Source of the DNA: Nocardioides sp. Soil797
GTDB taxonomy: Bacteria > Actinomycetota > Actinomycetes > Propionibacteriales > Nocardioidaceae
Assembly (NCBI GenBank): GCA_001429555.1
Contig: LMSR01000016.1
Location: 251,384 to 315,383, forward strand
Length of the DNA stretch: 64,000 bases
Direction of reading: 5' to 3'
Shown here one piece after another: positions 43,731 through 51,936 of the stretch. A program made the position numbers and the translations under genes. Each line of letters begins with the position of its first letter. The first letter of the stretch is position 1. The notes under the pieces are model-generated. The model saw nothing but the letters and a program-made list of their open reading frames with translations, ran no database searches and had not been told where the DNA came from.

Positions 43731-44993
43731 TCAGCGCTGGTCGTCAATGCGCTTGGCCTTGCCGAGGGAGCGCTCCAGTGCGTGCCGCTCGACGACCTCG
43801 ACCCGGGCGCTGACGCCGATGTGCTGTTTGATGCGTTCGGCCAGGACGACGCCGGGGGACTCCTCGACCGTGCCCGACGCCTCCACCCGCACCGTGAGCT
43901 CGTCGAGGTTGCCGGGACGCGTCAGCACGCACAGGTAGTGCGGTGACAAGCCGGGCACGGTGAGGATCTGTTCCTCGATCTGGCTCGGGAAGACGTTGAC
44001 TCCGCGCACGATCATCATGTCGTCGGTGCGGCCGGTGACCTTGCGCATCCGTCGGAACGCCGGGACCGTCGTACCGGGCAGGAGGGTGGTCAGGTCGCGG
44101 GTGCGATAGCGGATCACCGGCATCGCCTGCTTGGTCAGGCTGGTGAAGACGAGCTCGCCCTCGCTGCCGTCCGGGAGCACGTCGTGGGTCACCGGGTCGA
44201 TCACCTCCGGGAGGAAGTGGTCCTCCCAGATGTGCAGCCCATCCTGGCTGGCAGCGGCCTCCTGGCTGACGCCGGGACCCATCACCTCGCTGAGGCCATA
44301 GATGTCGACCGCGGTGATGCCGGCACGCTCCTCGATCGCGTGGCGCATCTCGTCGGTCCAGGGCTCGGCGCCGAAGATCCCGATCTCGAGGCTGGTGAGC
44401 GTGGGGTCGATGCCCTGGGCCTCCATCTCGTCGAGGATCGCCAGGAAGTACGACGGGGTGACCATGATGATGCGCGGTTCGAAGTCGGTGATCAGCTGCA
44501 CCTGACGTGAGGTCATGCCACCGCTGACCGGCACGACCGTGCACCCCAGCCGCTCGGCACCGTAGTGGGCGCCGAGGCCACCGGTGAAGAGGCCGTAGCC
44601 GTAGGAGACCTGGACGACGTCGCCGGGCCGGCCTCCGGCCAGGCGGATCGAGCGGGCCATCAGCTCCGACCACACGTCGATGTCGTCGCTGGTGTAGCCG
44701 ACGACGGTCGGCTTCCCAGTGGTGCCGCTGGAGGCGTGGATGCGGTTCACCTGCTCGCGAGGCACGGCGAACATGCCGAACGGATAGTTGGCCCGCAGGT
44801 CGGCCTTGGTGGTGAACGGGAAGCGGGCCAGGTCGGCCAACGTGTGCAGGTCGTCGGGGCGGACCCCGGCCGCCTCGAAGGCCCGGCGGTGATGGGGGAC
44901 GTGATCCCACGCCCGCTGCAGCGTCTCGCGCAGACGGACCAGCTGCAGCTCCTCGAGAGCCGTCCGCGCCAGGTTCGGGATCTCGCCACTCAT
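43731..44993 (-). CDS. paaK: Phenylacetate--CoA ligase
   Basis: A 420-residue adenylate-forming enzyme that activates phenylacetate, or a related aryl acid, to its CoA ester. Motifs: HASSGTTGKPTVVGYT near residues 87-102, YGLSEVMGPGVSQEA near residue 230, RTRDLTTLLPG and KVTGRTDDMMIVRGVNVFP near residue 316, and the C-terminal LGKAKRI lysine. ATG at 44993 overlaps the paaI stop by 4 nt. The ring-epoxidase genes paaABCDE are not in the window, so a role outside classical phenylacetate degradation remains possible. Confidence 0.92.
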   Translation of the reverse strand: MSGEIPNLARTALEELQLVRLRETLQRAWDHVPHHRRAFEAAGVRPDDLHTLADLARFPFTTKADLRANYPFGMFAVPREQVNRIHASSGTTGKPTVVGYTSDDIDVWSELMARSIRLAGGRPGDVVQVSYGYGLFTGGLGAHYGAERLGCTVVPVSGGMTSRQVQLITDFEPRIIMVTPSYFLAILDEMEAQGIDPTLTSLEIGIFGAEPWTDEMRHAIEERAGITAVDIYGLSEVMGPGVSQEAAASQDGLHIWEDHFLPEVIDPVTHDVLPDGSEGELVFTSLTKQAMPVIRYRTRDLTTLLPGTTVPAFRRMRKVTGRTDDMMIVRGVNVFPSQIEEQILTVPGLSPHYLCVLTRPGNLDELTVRVEASGTVEESPGVVLAERIKQHIGVSARVEVVERHALERSLGKAKRIDDQR

Positions 44994-45433
44994 GCGTCCT
45001 CCTCGGCCGAGTCGTCCCGGAACAGGGTGCCGCCGATCTCCTTGCTGTGGCCCTCGAACTCCGCGATCACCTCGTCGCCGCAACGCACCACGACGTCGTA
45101 CGTGCCGTCGCGCCCCTCCCGGTGTCGCTCGACCGCGCGGGCGACCAGCACGTCGCCGACGCGGGTGGGGCGCCGGAACCGGATCTGGCCCGTGGCCGCG
45201 ACCGTGGAGCGGTTGTGGGAGTTGCAGGCGAAGGCGAATGCGGTGTCGGCGAGCGTGAAGGTGAAGCCACCGTGGCCGATGGCGTGGCCGTTGACCATGT
45301 CGGGCCGCACGGACATGCTCACCGTCGCCCGGCCCGGTCCGATGTCACTGATCGTCATGCCGAGCGCTCGGCTGGCCCTGTCATCGGCCCACATCGCCTC
45401 GGCGGACCGCTGGGCAATCTCCTCGGGAGTCAC
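44990..45433 (-). CDS. paaI: PaaI-type hydroxyphenylacetyl-CoA thioesterase
   Basis: A 147-residue hotdog thioesterase. The signature MVNGHAIGHGGFTFTLADTA lies near residues 46-65, with the catalytic Asp in LADTAFAFACNS, followed by ATGQIRFRRPTRVGDVLVAR. It is thought to release CoA from dead-end (hydroxy)phenylacetyl-CoA. It is first gene of a two-gene operon with paaK (ATGA overlap). Confidence 0.9.
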   Translation of the reverse strand: MTPEEIAQRSAEAMWADDRASRALGMTISDIGPGRATVSMSVRPDMVNGHAIGHGGFTFTLADTAFAFACNSHNRSTVAATGQIRFRRPTRVGDVLVARAVERHREGRDGTYDVVVRCGDEVIAEFEGHSKEIGGTLFRDDSAEEDA

Positions 45434-45477
45434 CCTTGCAACGTACTACCGCGGCTGAGCGTGCCCCTCCCAAACCT

Positions 45478-45539
45478 GCCGTTACCGAAAGGTATGCAGG
45501 ATTTTCGGGCCCAGAACCTGCATACGTTTCGGTAGCGGC
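45478..45539. repeat. GTTACCGAA-type inverted repeat, copy 1
   Basis: Arms 45478-45500 and 45517-45539 match at 21 of 23 positions and share TACCGAAA and GTATGCAGG. The 16-nt loop holds GGGCCC. It lies in the 161-nt gap between rarD and paaI on the minus strand and so follows rarD; it resembles the repeat at 47522-47577. The rest of this gap shows no other signal. Confidence 0.7.
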
Positions 45540-45594
45540 ACAGGAGGTAGCGGCACATGAGGGTGCAGGAGGTCGGGGTGCAGGAGGCCCGGGT

Positions 45595-46518
45595 TCAGAT
45601 GGCGCTCGCCTCGACCGCGAGTCGCAGCTGACGGCGACGGTGGTTGATCGCCTCGAAGGTGAAGATCGAGAGTGCCACCCACACCAGGACGAAGCCGATC
45701 CACCGTCCGGGTGGCATGTCCTCGTGGAAGAGCAGCACACCGAGCGCGAACTGGAAGATGGGTGCGAGGTACTGCAGCAGCCCGAGGGTGACCATCGGCA
45801 GCCGGATCGCGGCCGCGCCGAAGCAGATCAACGGCACCGCGGTGACGATGCCGGTCGTGGTGATCAAGAGGGCGTGCGGGATGCCTTCGGTGCCGAAGGC
45901 CGAGTTGCCGGAGGCGACGAGATAGGCGACGTACGCCGCAGCAACGGGCGCGAGCACGATGGTCTCGAAGGCGAGGCTCTCGACGGCCCCGGTGTTGGCC
46001 TGCTTCTTGGCCAGCCCGTAGGTGCCGAAGGAGAAGGCGAGAACCAGGGCCACCCACGGCGGGCGGCCGTAGTCGACGGCGAGCACGACCACGGCACCAG
46101 CGGCGATGCCGGCGGCCACCCACTGGAGTGGGCGCAGACGTTCGCGAAGGATCAGAACCCCCATCAGCACGGTCACCAGCGGGTTGATGAAGTAGCCCAG
46201 CGCGGCCTCGACCACGTGGCCGTTGTTGACCCCCCAGATGTAGGTGGCCCAGTTGACAGCGATCACCACGGCGCCGACGCCGAGCAACCGACGGACCCTG
46301 CGGTTGCCGATGATCGCGCGCAGCGCGGGGCCACGCTTGAGAACGACCAGCAGCAGTGCGACGGTGACCAGCGACCACAGCACCCGGTGGGCCAGGATCT
46401 CGATCGCCCCGGCCGGCTCGAGCAGCGGCCAGTAGAGCGGGAAGGCGCCCCACAGCGTGTACGCCGCGACGCCGAGCAGGAATCCCAGCCGCGACTGCGT
46501 CATGGGTCCGCTGCTCAT
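45595..46518 (-). CDS. rarD: RarD/EamA family permease
   Basis: A 307-residue membrane protein of the drug/metabolite transporter superfamily with ten hydrophobic helices in two EamA repeats. RarD features: LGVAAYTLWGAFPLYWPLLE near the N-terminus, IEILAHRVLWSLV, AVNWATYIWGVNNGHVVEAA and LGYFINPLVTVLMGVLIL. The substrate is unknown (the name comes from a chloramphenicol-sensitivity phenotype). The ATG at 46518 lies 7 nt behind a TATTGT box, so it is probably leaderless. Confidence 0.9.
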   Translation of the reverse strand: MSSGPMTQSRLGFLLGVAAYTLWGAFPLYWPLLEPAGAIEILAHRVLWSLVTVALLLVVLKRGPALRAIIGNRRVRRLLGVGAVVIAVNWATYIWGVNNGHVVEAALGYFINPLVTVLMGVLILRERLRPLQWVAAGIAAGAVVVLAVDYGRPPWVALVLAFSFGTYGLAKKQANTGAVESLAFETIVLAPVAAAYVAYLVASGNSAFGTEGIPHALLITTTGIVTAVPLICFGAAAIRLPMVTLGLLQYLAPIFQFALGVLLFHEDMPPGRWIGFVLVWVALSIFTFEAINHRRRQLRLAVEASAI

Positions 46519-46525
46519 GCGTCAC

Positions 46526-46531
46526 ACAATA
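46526..46531 (-). promoter_or_regulatory. Leaderless -10 box TATTGT for rarD
   Basis: On the minus strand TATTGT ends 7 nt before the ATG at 46518, without a ribosome binding site between. Confidence 0.5.
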
Positions 46532-46619
46532 GGGCTGAGCGCCGCCCCCGATGTTTCCGGGCCGACGTGGTCGGGTAGCAGGCACGTGTCGACACCACAC
46601 TCTTCGGGGGACCACACTC

Positions 46620-47453
46620 ATGCGCATGAAACGACTCCTGTCCGCCGCCGTTGGGGCCGCCCTGGTGGCCACGGCCCCGCTGGCCTCCTCGGCCTCGGCC
46701 GCGACCGCCGACGACCACGGAGACGACGTCACCGCCCAGAGCTCGACGACCGCTCAGGACGGGCTCTTCGCCGCAGCCGATCTCGACTTCCGCTTCGCCC
46801 GGGACCGGTCGTTGCGCCAGGCCGCGCCGACCATCACCAGCCGGATCCGCGCGACCTCGAAGTCGACGTACAAGTACGGTGAGCGGATCAAGATCAAGGG
46901 CACGGTGCAGGTCTACGCGCCGACCACCCAGGGCTCGTGCCGGGCCAACACGTGGTGCAGCGTCAATGCTTCGGGAGACAACATCGCCCTGCTCAAGAAG
47001 AAGGCCGGAGCGCGCAAGTTCAAGGTGGTCGATGTCCGGGGTCCCGACAGCCTCGGCAAGTTCGCCTTCAGGACCCGGTCGAACGGCAACGCCGTCTACG
47101 GGTTGGTCTACGGCGGCACCACCACGGTGAAGCCCTCCACTGCGAGCAAGAAGATCAAGGGCACCCGCCACCCCCATGTCCGCGTCCGCGATGTCGGGCG
47201 CAAGGTCTACATGAGCGGCAACATCGCCCCCGGTTGGGGCCACAAGCGGGTCCTGGTCCAGCGCGCGAACAGGGCACGCGGCAAGTTCCGCACCTGGGCC
47301 AAGCCGCGCACCGATCGTCGCGGAGCCTTCCGCATCAGCCTGCCGGCACCGCGCACCGGCAAGTGGCACTACCGCCTGGTGATCCCCAAGAACAGCAAGA
47401 AGTTCGCCGAGTTCAAGTCCGGCAGCTGGGGCGTCTACCGCCGCTACAACTGA
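46620..47453 (+). CDS. Secreted protein of unknown function
   Basis: A 277-residue protein with a clear signal peptide (MRMKRLLSAAVGAALVATAP, cleavage after about SASA, residue 29). An acidic stretch follows, then two beta-rich, lysine/arginine-rich segments: TSKSTYKYGERIKIKGTVQV with a Cys pair (SCRANTWC), and KVYMSGNIAPGWGHKRVLVQ through KWHYRLVIPKNSKKFAEF. The repeated pattern of 'stretch, then KI-x-G-x-V or YMSGNIAPG' recalls Ig-like or bacterial surface beta domains. No catalytic motif. Start ATG 46620; ATG 46626 is also possible. Confidence 0.8.
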   Translation: MRMKRLLSAAVGAALVATAPLASSASAATADDHGDDVTAQSSTTAQDGLFAAADLDFRFARDRSLRQAAPTITSRIRATSKSTYKYGERIKIKGTVQVYAPTTQGSCRANTWCSVNASGDNIALLKKKAGARKFKVVDVRGPDSLGKFAFRTRSNGNAVYGLVYGGTTTVKPSTASKKIKGTRHPHVRVRDVGRKVYMSGNIAPGWGHKRVLVQRANRARGKFRTWAKPRTDRRGAFRISLPAPRTGKWHYRLVIPKNSKKFAEFKSGSWGVYRRYN

Positions 47454-47464
47454 CCGGCCAGGCA

Positions 47465-47506
47465 CGCAGATCGGGCCCCAGCCGGATGGCTGGGGCCCGA
47501 TCTGCG
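47465..47506. terminator. 19-bp perfect hairpin terminator
   Basis: Arms 47465-47483 and 47488-47506 are perfectly complementary (GATCGGGCCCCAGCC core) with a GGAT loop. It begins 12 nt after the stop of the secreted protein gene. There is no T-run, as is common in this window. It is the strongest simple hairpin seen. Confidence 0.85.
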
Positions 47507-47521
47507 CGTCGATCCCGTGCA

Positions 47522-47577
47522 GTTACCGAAGCGTCCGCAGCTTTCACCCGATCGGGACGCGCGGACTGTTCGGTAAC
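47522..47577. repeat. GTTACCGAA-type inverted repeat, copy 2
   Basis: GTTACCGAA at 47522-47530 and TTCGGTAAC at 47569-47577 are exact inverses, and inner segments GTCCGC/GCGGAC also pair. The loop holds CCCGATCGGG. The left arm GTTACCGAAGCGTCCGCAG matches copy 1 (GTTACCGAAAGGTATGCAG) except for a few bases. It lies just before the korB stop on the opposite strand. Confidence 0.65.
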
Positions 47578-47579
47578 GA

Positions 47580-48689
47580 TCAGACGATGGTCCAGGTGTC
47601 GCCGCCGTTGATCAGGCCGGCCAGCCGCTCCGTCGCGGGGGCGGTGGCCGACTCCGAGGCGGTGCGGATCTGGGCGCGGGCCTGGTCGTCGTACGCCGGG
47701 CGGTCGACCTGGCGGAAGATGCCGATCGGTGACTGGTTCAGGTATCCGGAGTCGGTGAGCCGGGAGATCGCGAAGGCGGTGGACGGGTCGGGGTTGTGGG
47801 CGTCGTGGACCAGCAGCGCGTCCACGCCCACCTCAGCCACCTGGGCGACCTCGACGCCGCCGCCGGCGGAGCGGATCAGGCCCTTGTCGCCGTGTCCGGT
47901 GGTCTCGTCGACGGGACCGAAGGTGATCGGCTTGCCGTGCTCGAGCGGGATGATCGCGTCGGCCTTCGTGTCGGGGGACTTGATCGCGTCGAACGCGCCG
48001 TCGTTGAAGATCGGGCAGTTCTGGTAGATCTCCACGAACGAGGTGCCACGGTGGGCGGCAGCTGCGGCGAGCACGGAGGTGAGGTGTTTGCGGTCCGAGT
48101 CGATGGTGCGCGCCACGAAGGAGCCTTCGGCACCGAGGGCCAGGGACACCGGGTTGAACGGGTGGTCCAGGGAGCCCATCGGGGTGGACTTGGTGACCTT
48201 GCCGGCCTCGGAGGTGGGGGAGTACTGGCCCTTGGTGAGCCCGTAGATGCGGTTGTTGAACAGCAGGATCGTCATGTTGACGTTGCGACGCAGCGCGTGG
48301 ATCAGGTGGTTGCCGCCGATGGAGAGGGCGTCACCGTCTCCGGTCACCACGAAGACGGAGAGGTCTTCGCGGGCGGTGGCCAGGCCGGTCGCGATCGAGG
48401 GTGCACGTCCGTGGATGGAGTGCATGCCGTAGGTGTCGAGGTAGTAGGGGAACCTCGAGGAGCAGCCGATGCCGGAGATGAACACGACGTTCTCGCGGCG
48501 CAGCCCGAGCTCGGGCAGGAAGTTCTGCACGGCCTTCAGGACCGCGTAGTCCCCGCAGCCGGGGCACCAGCGCACTTCCTGGTCGGAGGTGAAGTCCTTG
48601 CCGGTCTGCTTCTCGCCCTCGGGCAGGGTGGGGACGCCGTCGGTGCCGACGGTGGGGAGCCCCAGGTCGACGGTGGTGTCGATGCTCAT
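47580..48689 (-). CDS. korB: 2-oxoglutarate (2-oxoacid):ferredoxin oxidoreductase, beta subunit
   Basis: A 369-residue thiamine-diphosphate subunit. Visible: RWCPGCGDYAVLKAVQNFLP near residues 40-59, FISGIGCSSRFPYYLDTYGM, and the ThDP motif VTGDGDALSIGGNHLIHALR then NMTILLFNNRIYGLTKGQYS. With KorA it oxidatively decarboxylates 2-oxoglutarate and reduces ferredoxin, an oxygen-tolerant TCA variant known in mycobacteria. The ATG shares a base with the korA stop (TGATG). Confidence 0.93.
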   Translation of the reverse strand: MSIDTTVDLGLPTVGTDGVPTLPEGEKQTGKDFTSDQEVRWCPGCGDYAVLKAVQNFLPELGLRRENVVFISGIGCSSRFPYYLDTYGMHSIHGRAPSIATGLATAREDLSVFVVTGDGDALSIGGNHLIHALRRNVNMTILLFNNRIYGLTKGQYSPTSEAGKVTKSTPMGSLDHPFNPVSLALGAEGSFVARTIDSDRKHLTSVLAAAAAHRGTSFVEIYQNCPIFNDGAFDAIKSPDTKADAIIPLEHGKPITFGPVDETTGHGDKGLIRSAGGGVEVAQVAEVGVDALLVHDAHNPDPSTAFAISRLTDSGYLNQSPIGIFRQVDRPAYDDQARAQIRTASESATAPATERLAGLINGGDTWTIV

Positions 48690-50617
48690 CAGTTCTCCTC
48701 CTTCGAGGCGGTGGGGTCGCTGTGCAGATCCACTTCGGTGCCTTCGGTCGCGGCGACGAGGTCGCCGATGACGTCGGCCAGCTCGGCGGACTTGAGGGGG
48801 AGGCCGCGGACCTGGTTGTAGCCGATGGCGTCGACCAGGTACTTGGCGCGCAGCAGCATGGAGAGTTGGCCGAGGTTCATCTCGGGGACCAGGACCTTGT
48901 CGTAGCGGGCCAAGATGTCGCCGAGGTCGTTGGGGAAGGGGTTGAGGTGGCGCAGGTGGGTCTGGGCGACGTCGTGGCCGGCCTTGCGCACTCGGCGTAC
49001 GGCGGCTCCGATGGGGCCGTAGGTCGAACCCCAGCCGAGGACGAGGACCTTGGCGGCGCCGGAGGGGTCGTCGACCTCGAGGGGTGGCAGTGAGTTGGCG
49101 ATGCGGTCGACCTTGGCCTGGCGGGTGCGCACCATGAGGTCGTGGTTGGCGGGGTCATAAGAAATATTGCCACTGCCGATGTTGCCGCCTTGTTTTTCGA
49201 GGCCACCGATGCGGTGCTCGAGTCCGGGGGTGCCCGGGATCGCCCAGGGGCGGGCCAAGGTCTCCTCGTCGCGGGCGTAGGGGGCGTAGGACTCACCCTC
49301 GGCGAGGTCGTCGGCGGTGGCGAACTTCGGGTCGATGACCGGCAGCTCGCTGACGTCGGGGATCGACCAGGGCTCGGATCCGTTGGCGAGGTAGCCGTCG
49401 GAGAGCAGCATCACCGGGGTGCGGTAGGTGATGGCGATGCGGGCGGCCTCGACGGCTGCGGCGAAGCAGTCCCCGGGTGACTGGGGTGCCACGATCGGCA
49501 CCGGGGCCTCGCCGTTGCGGCCGAACATGGCCTGGAGCAGGTCGGACTGCTCGGTCTTGGTGGGCAGGCCGGTGGAGGGTCCGCCGCGTTGGACGTTGAC
49601 GACCAGCAGGGGCAGCTCGGTCATCACGGCCAGGCCGATGGCCTCGCCCTTCAGCGCGACTCCGGGGCCGGAGGTGGTGGTGACGCCGAGGCTGCCGGCG
49701 AAGGAGGCACCGATGGCGGAGCCGACCCCGGCGATCTCGTCCTCGGCCTGGAAGGTGGTGACGCCGAAGTCCTTGTGCTTGGAGAGCTCGTGGAGGATGT
49801 CGGAGGCCGGGGTGATCGGGTAGGAGCCGAGGAAGACGGGCAGGCCGGACTGCACGCCGGCGGCGACCAGGCCATAGGCCAGGGCGAGGTTGCCGGTGAT
49901 GTTGCGGTAGGTGCCCGGGGCCATCGCAGCGGGCTTGACCTCGTACTGGACGATGAAGGACTCGGTGGTCTCGCCGAAGTTCCAACCCATCTTGAACGCG
50001 GTGATGTTGGCGTCGCGGATGTCGGGGACCTTGGCGAACTTGCGGGACAGGAAGCCGACGGTGTTCTCGGTGGGACGGCCGTACATCCACGAGAGCAGGC
50101 CGAGGGCGAACATGTTCTTCGCGCGGGCGGCGTCCTTGCGGGAGAGCCCGAACTCCTTGACCGCCTCGACGGTCATGCCGGTCAGGTCGACCTGGTGGAC
50201 GTCGAAGTCGGCCAGCGGGGAGTCGGCGGAGTCGTCCTCGAGGGGGTTCTCGTCGTAGCCGGCCTTGGCCAGGTTGCGCTTGGTGAAGTCGTGGGTGTCC
50301 ACGATGATCGCCGCACCCTTGGCCAGGTCGCCGAGGTTGGCCTTCAACGCGGCCGGGTTCATCGCGACCAGCACGTCGGGGGAGTCGCCCGCGGTGAGGA
50401 TGTCGTGGTCGGCGAAGTGCACCTGGAAGGACGAGACCCCCGGGATGGTGCCCTGGGGTGCGCGGATCTCGGCCGGGAAGTTCGGCAGCGTCATCAGGTC
50501 GTTGCCGAATGCGGCCGATTCCTGGGTGAACCTGTCACCGGTGAGTTGCATCCCGTCGCCCGAGTCACCGGCGAACCGGATGATGACGCGATCGAGCTGC
50601 TGGACCTGCTTGGCCAC
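48689..50617 (-). CDS. korA: 2-oxoglutarate (2-oxoacid):ferredoxin oxidoreductase, alpha subunit
   Basis: A 642-residue subunit with a fused gamma domain at the N-terminus (VIIRFAGDSGDGMQLTGDRF, residues 10-29) and the alpha domain from about residue 220 (GSYPITPASDILHELSKHKD, FQAEDEIAGVGSAIGASFAG, TSGPGVALKGEAIGLAVMTE). This gamma-alpha fusion is the mycobacterial arrangement. It starts at GTG 50617. The upstream gap contains a TnnAACnnGTTnnA palindrome near its likely promoter. Confidence 0.93.
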   Translation of the reverse strand: MAKQVQQLDRVIIRFAGDSGDGMQLTGDRFTQESAAFGNDLMTLPNFPAEIRAPQGTIPGVSSFQVHFADHDILTAGDSPDVLVAMNPAALKANLGDLAKGAAIIVDTHDFTKRNLAKAGYDENPLEDDSADSPLADFDVHQVDLTGMTVEAVKEFGLSRKDAARAKNMFALGLLSWMYGRPTENTVGFLSRKFAKVPDIRDANITAFKMGWNFGETTESFIVQYEVKPAAMAPGTYRNITGNLALAYGLVAAGVQSGLPVFLGSYPITPASDILHELSKHKDFGVTTFQAEDEIAGVGSAIGASFAGSLGVTTTSGPGVALKGEAIGLAVMTELPLLVVNVQRGGPSTGLPTKTEQSDLLQAMFGRNGEAPVPIVAPQSPGDCFAAAVEAARIAITYRTPVMLLSDGYLANGSEPWSIPDVSELPVIDPKFATADDLAEGESYAPYARDEETLARPWAIPGTPGLEHRIGGLEKQGGNIGSGNISYDPANHDLMVRTRQAKVDRIANSLPPLEVDDPSGAAKVLVLGWGSTYGPIGAAVRRVRKAGHDVAQTHLRHLNPFPNDLGDILARYDKVLVPEMNLGQLSMLLRAKYLVDAIGYNQVRGLPLKSAELADVIGDLVAATEGTEVDLHSDPTASKEEN

Positions 50618-50680
50618 CCCGCCTACCTACTTCCTGCTGTGTGTCGTCTTCGGACGTGCATACCCAGAGTATGGCAAAAC

Positions 50681-50694
50681 TGGAACACGTTCTA
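50681..50694. promoter_or_regulatory. KstR/FadR-like palindromic operator upstream of korA
   Basis: TGGAACACGTTCTA fits the TnnAACnnGTTnnA consensus reported for KstR-type TetR repressors of lipid and sterol catabolism in actinobacteria; related TetR regulators of fatty-acid genes use similar sites. It lies 64 nt upstream of the korA GTG. The rest of the 290-nt gap up to the sulfate-binding protein gene is AT-richer after 50826 (TAACAT at 50852-50857 may be a -10) and contains no gene. Confidence 0.5.
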
Positions 50695-50907
50695 TAAATC
50701 CGCGGTGTCGGGACGAACTGCTCCCGCCGTCCACCTTAGTCGGCCGTCAATTCGCGGCAGCGCCGTCTCCCTGAGTGGGCGCCCGCGCCCACCCGGAGCG
50801 ACCCGCCCGTCCGAATCCAACTGAAATGCTGCACTTTCATTCTATGTCGACTAACATTCTCAACAATATCGAGATACACGCCTTCATGTGGGCGGGGAAT
50901 GAGTGCG

Positions 50908-51936
50908 ATGAGGATCAACATCAAGGCTGCTGCCGCGGCGGCCGTCATCGGGCTGTTGGTGGTGTCCGGCTGCAGCAGCGCGGGGGGAAGCGGCGACGAC
51001 AAGACGATCAACCTGGTCGGATTCGCGGTGCCCGAAGCGGCCAACGACGCCATCGCCGATGCGTTCGCCAAGACCGACGCCGGTGACGGAGCCAAGCTCT
51101 CCGGCTCGTACGGCGCGTCCGGTGACCAGAGCCGCAAGGTCTTCGACACCAACGGCAAGGACGTCGACTACGTGCACTTCTCCCTCGAGGGAGACGTGAC
51201 CCGGCTGGTCGACGCCGGCCTGGTCGCCGACGACTGGAACAAGGGCCCCAACAAGGGCATCGTGTCCTCCTCGGTCGCGGTGATCGCGGTGCAGAAGGGC
51301 AACCCGCTCGGCATCAAGGACTGGGGTGACCTGACCCGCAAGGACGTCAAGGTCATCACCGCGGACCCGGCGTCCTCCGGCTCGGCCCGCTGGAACGTCC
51401 TGGCGCTCTACACCTACGCCAAGTCGAAGGGCATGTCCGAGTCCGAGGCCGACGACTACCTCAAGAAGGTCTTCGGCAACGTCACGACCTGGGCGGCCAG
51501 TGGTCGCGAGGCCACCGAGGCGTTCAAGAAGGGCGTCGGCAACGTGCTGATCACCTATGAGAACGAGGCGATCCTCGCCAAGCAGAACGGCGAGGACCTC
51601 GACTACATCGTCCCGGACCACTCGTTCCTGATCGAGAACCCGGGAGCCGTGCTCAAGGATGCCGACGGCATCGCCACCGACTGGCTCGACTTCGTGCTCA
51701 GTGACGAGGGCCAGAAGGAGTTCGTGAAGAAGGGCTTCCGTCCCGTCGGCGACGTGGACATCTCCGGCATCGAGGTCGACGGGGCCAATGACCCGGCCGA
51801 CCCGTTCCCGGTCCCGAAGTCGCTGGACACCATCGCCGACCTCGGCGGCTGGTCGGCCGTGAACAAGGAGTGGTTCGGGTCCGACGGTGAGAAGCTCCGC
51901 TTCGACAAGTTGTACGACGCGGCAACCAAGCAGTGA
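50908..51936 (+). CDS. Sulfate ABC transporter substrate-binding lipoprotein
   Basis: A 342-residue extracytoplasmic binding protein. The lipoprotein signal ends in the lipobox VVSGCSS (Cys about residue 21). Family features are LVGFAVPEAANDAIADAFAK, SYGASGDQSRKV (anion-binding loop), DYVHFSLEGDVTRLVDAGLV and the GVGNVLITYENEAILA segment, all typical of Sbp/CysP proteins binding sulfate or thiosulfate. ATG at 50908 with GGGGA 9 nt upstream is chosen; ATG 50899 is an alternative. The stop overlaps cysT by 4 nt (GTGA). Confidence 0.92.
   Translation: MRINIKAAAAAAVIGLLVVSGCSSAGGSGDDKTINLVGFAVPEAANDAIADAFAKTDAGDGAKLSGSYGASGDQSRKVFDTNGKDVDYVHFSLEGDVTRLVDAGLVADDWNKGPNKGIVSSSVAVIAVQKGNPLGIKDWGDLTRKDVKVITADPASSGSARWNVLALYTYAKSKGMSESEADDYLKKVFGNVTTWAASGREATEAFKKGVGNVLITYENEAILAKQNGEDLDYIVPDHSFLIENPGAVLKDADGIATDWLDFVLSDEGQKEFVKKGFRPVGDVDISGIEVDGANDPADPFPVPKSLDTIADLGGWSAVNKEWFGSDGEKLRFDKLYDAATKQ

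Noticed and set aside
43731..45433. Complete phenylacetate degradation operon
   Set aside because: Only paaK and paaI are present; paaABCDE and later genes are absent within the window.
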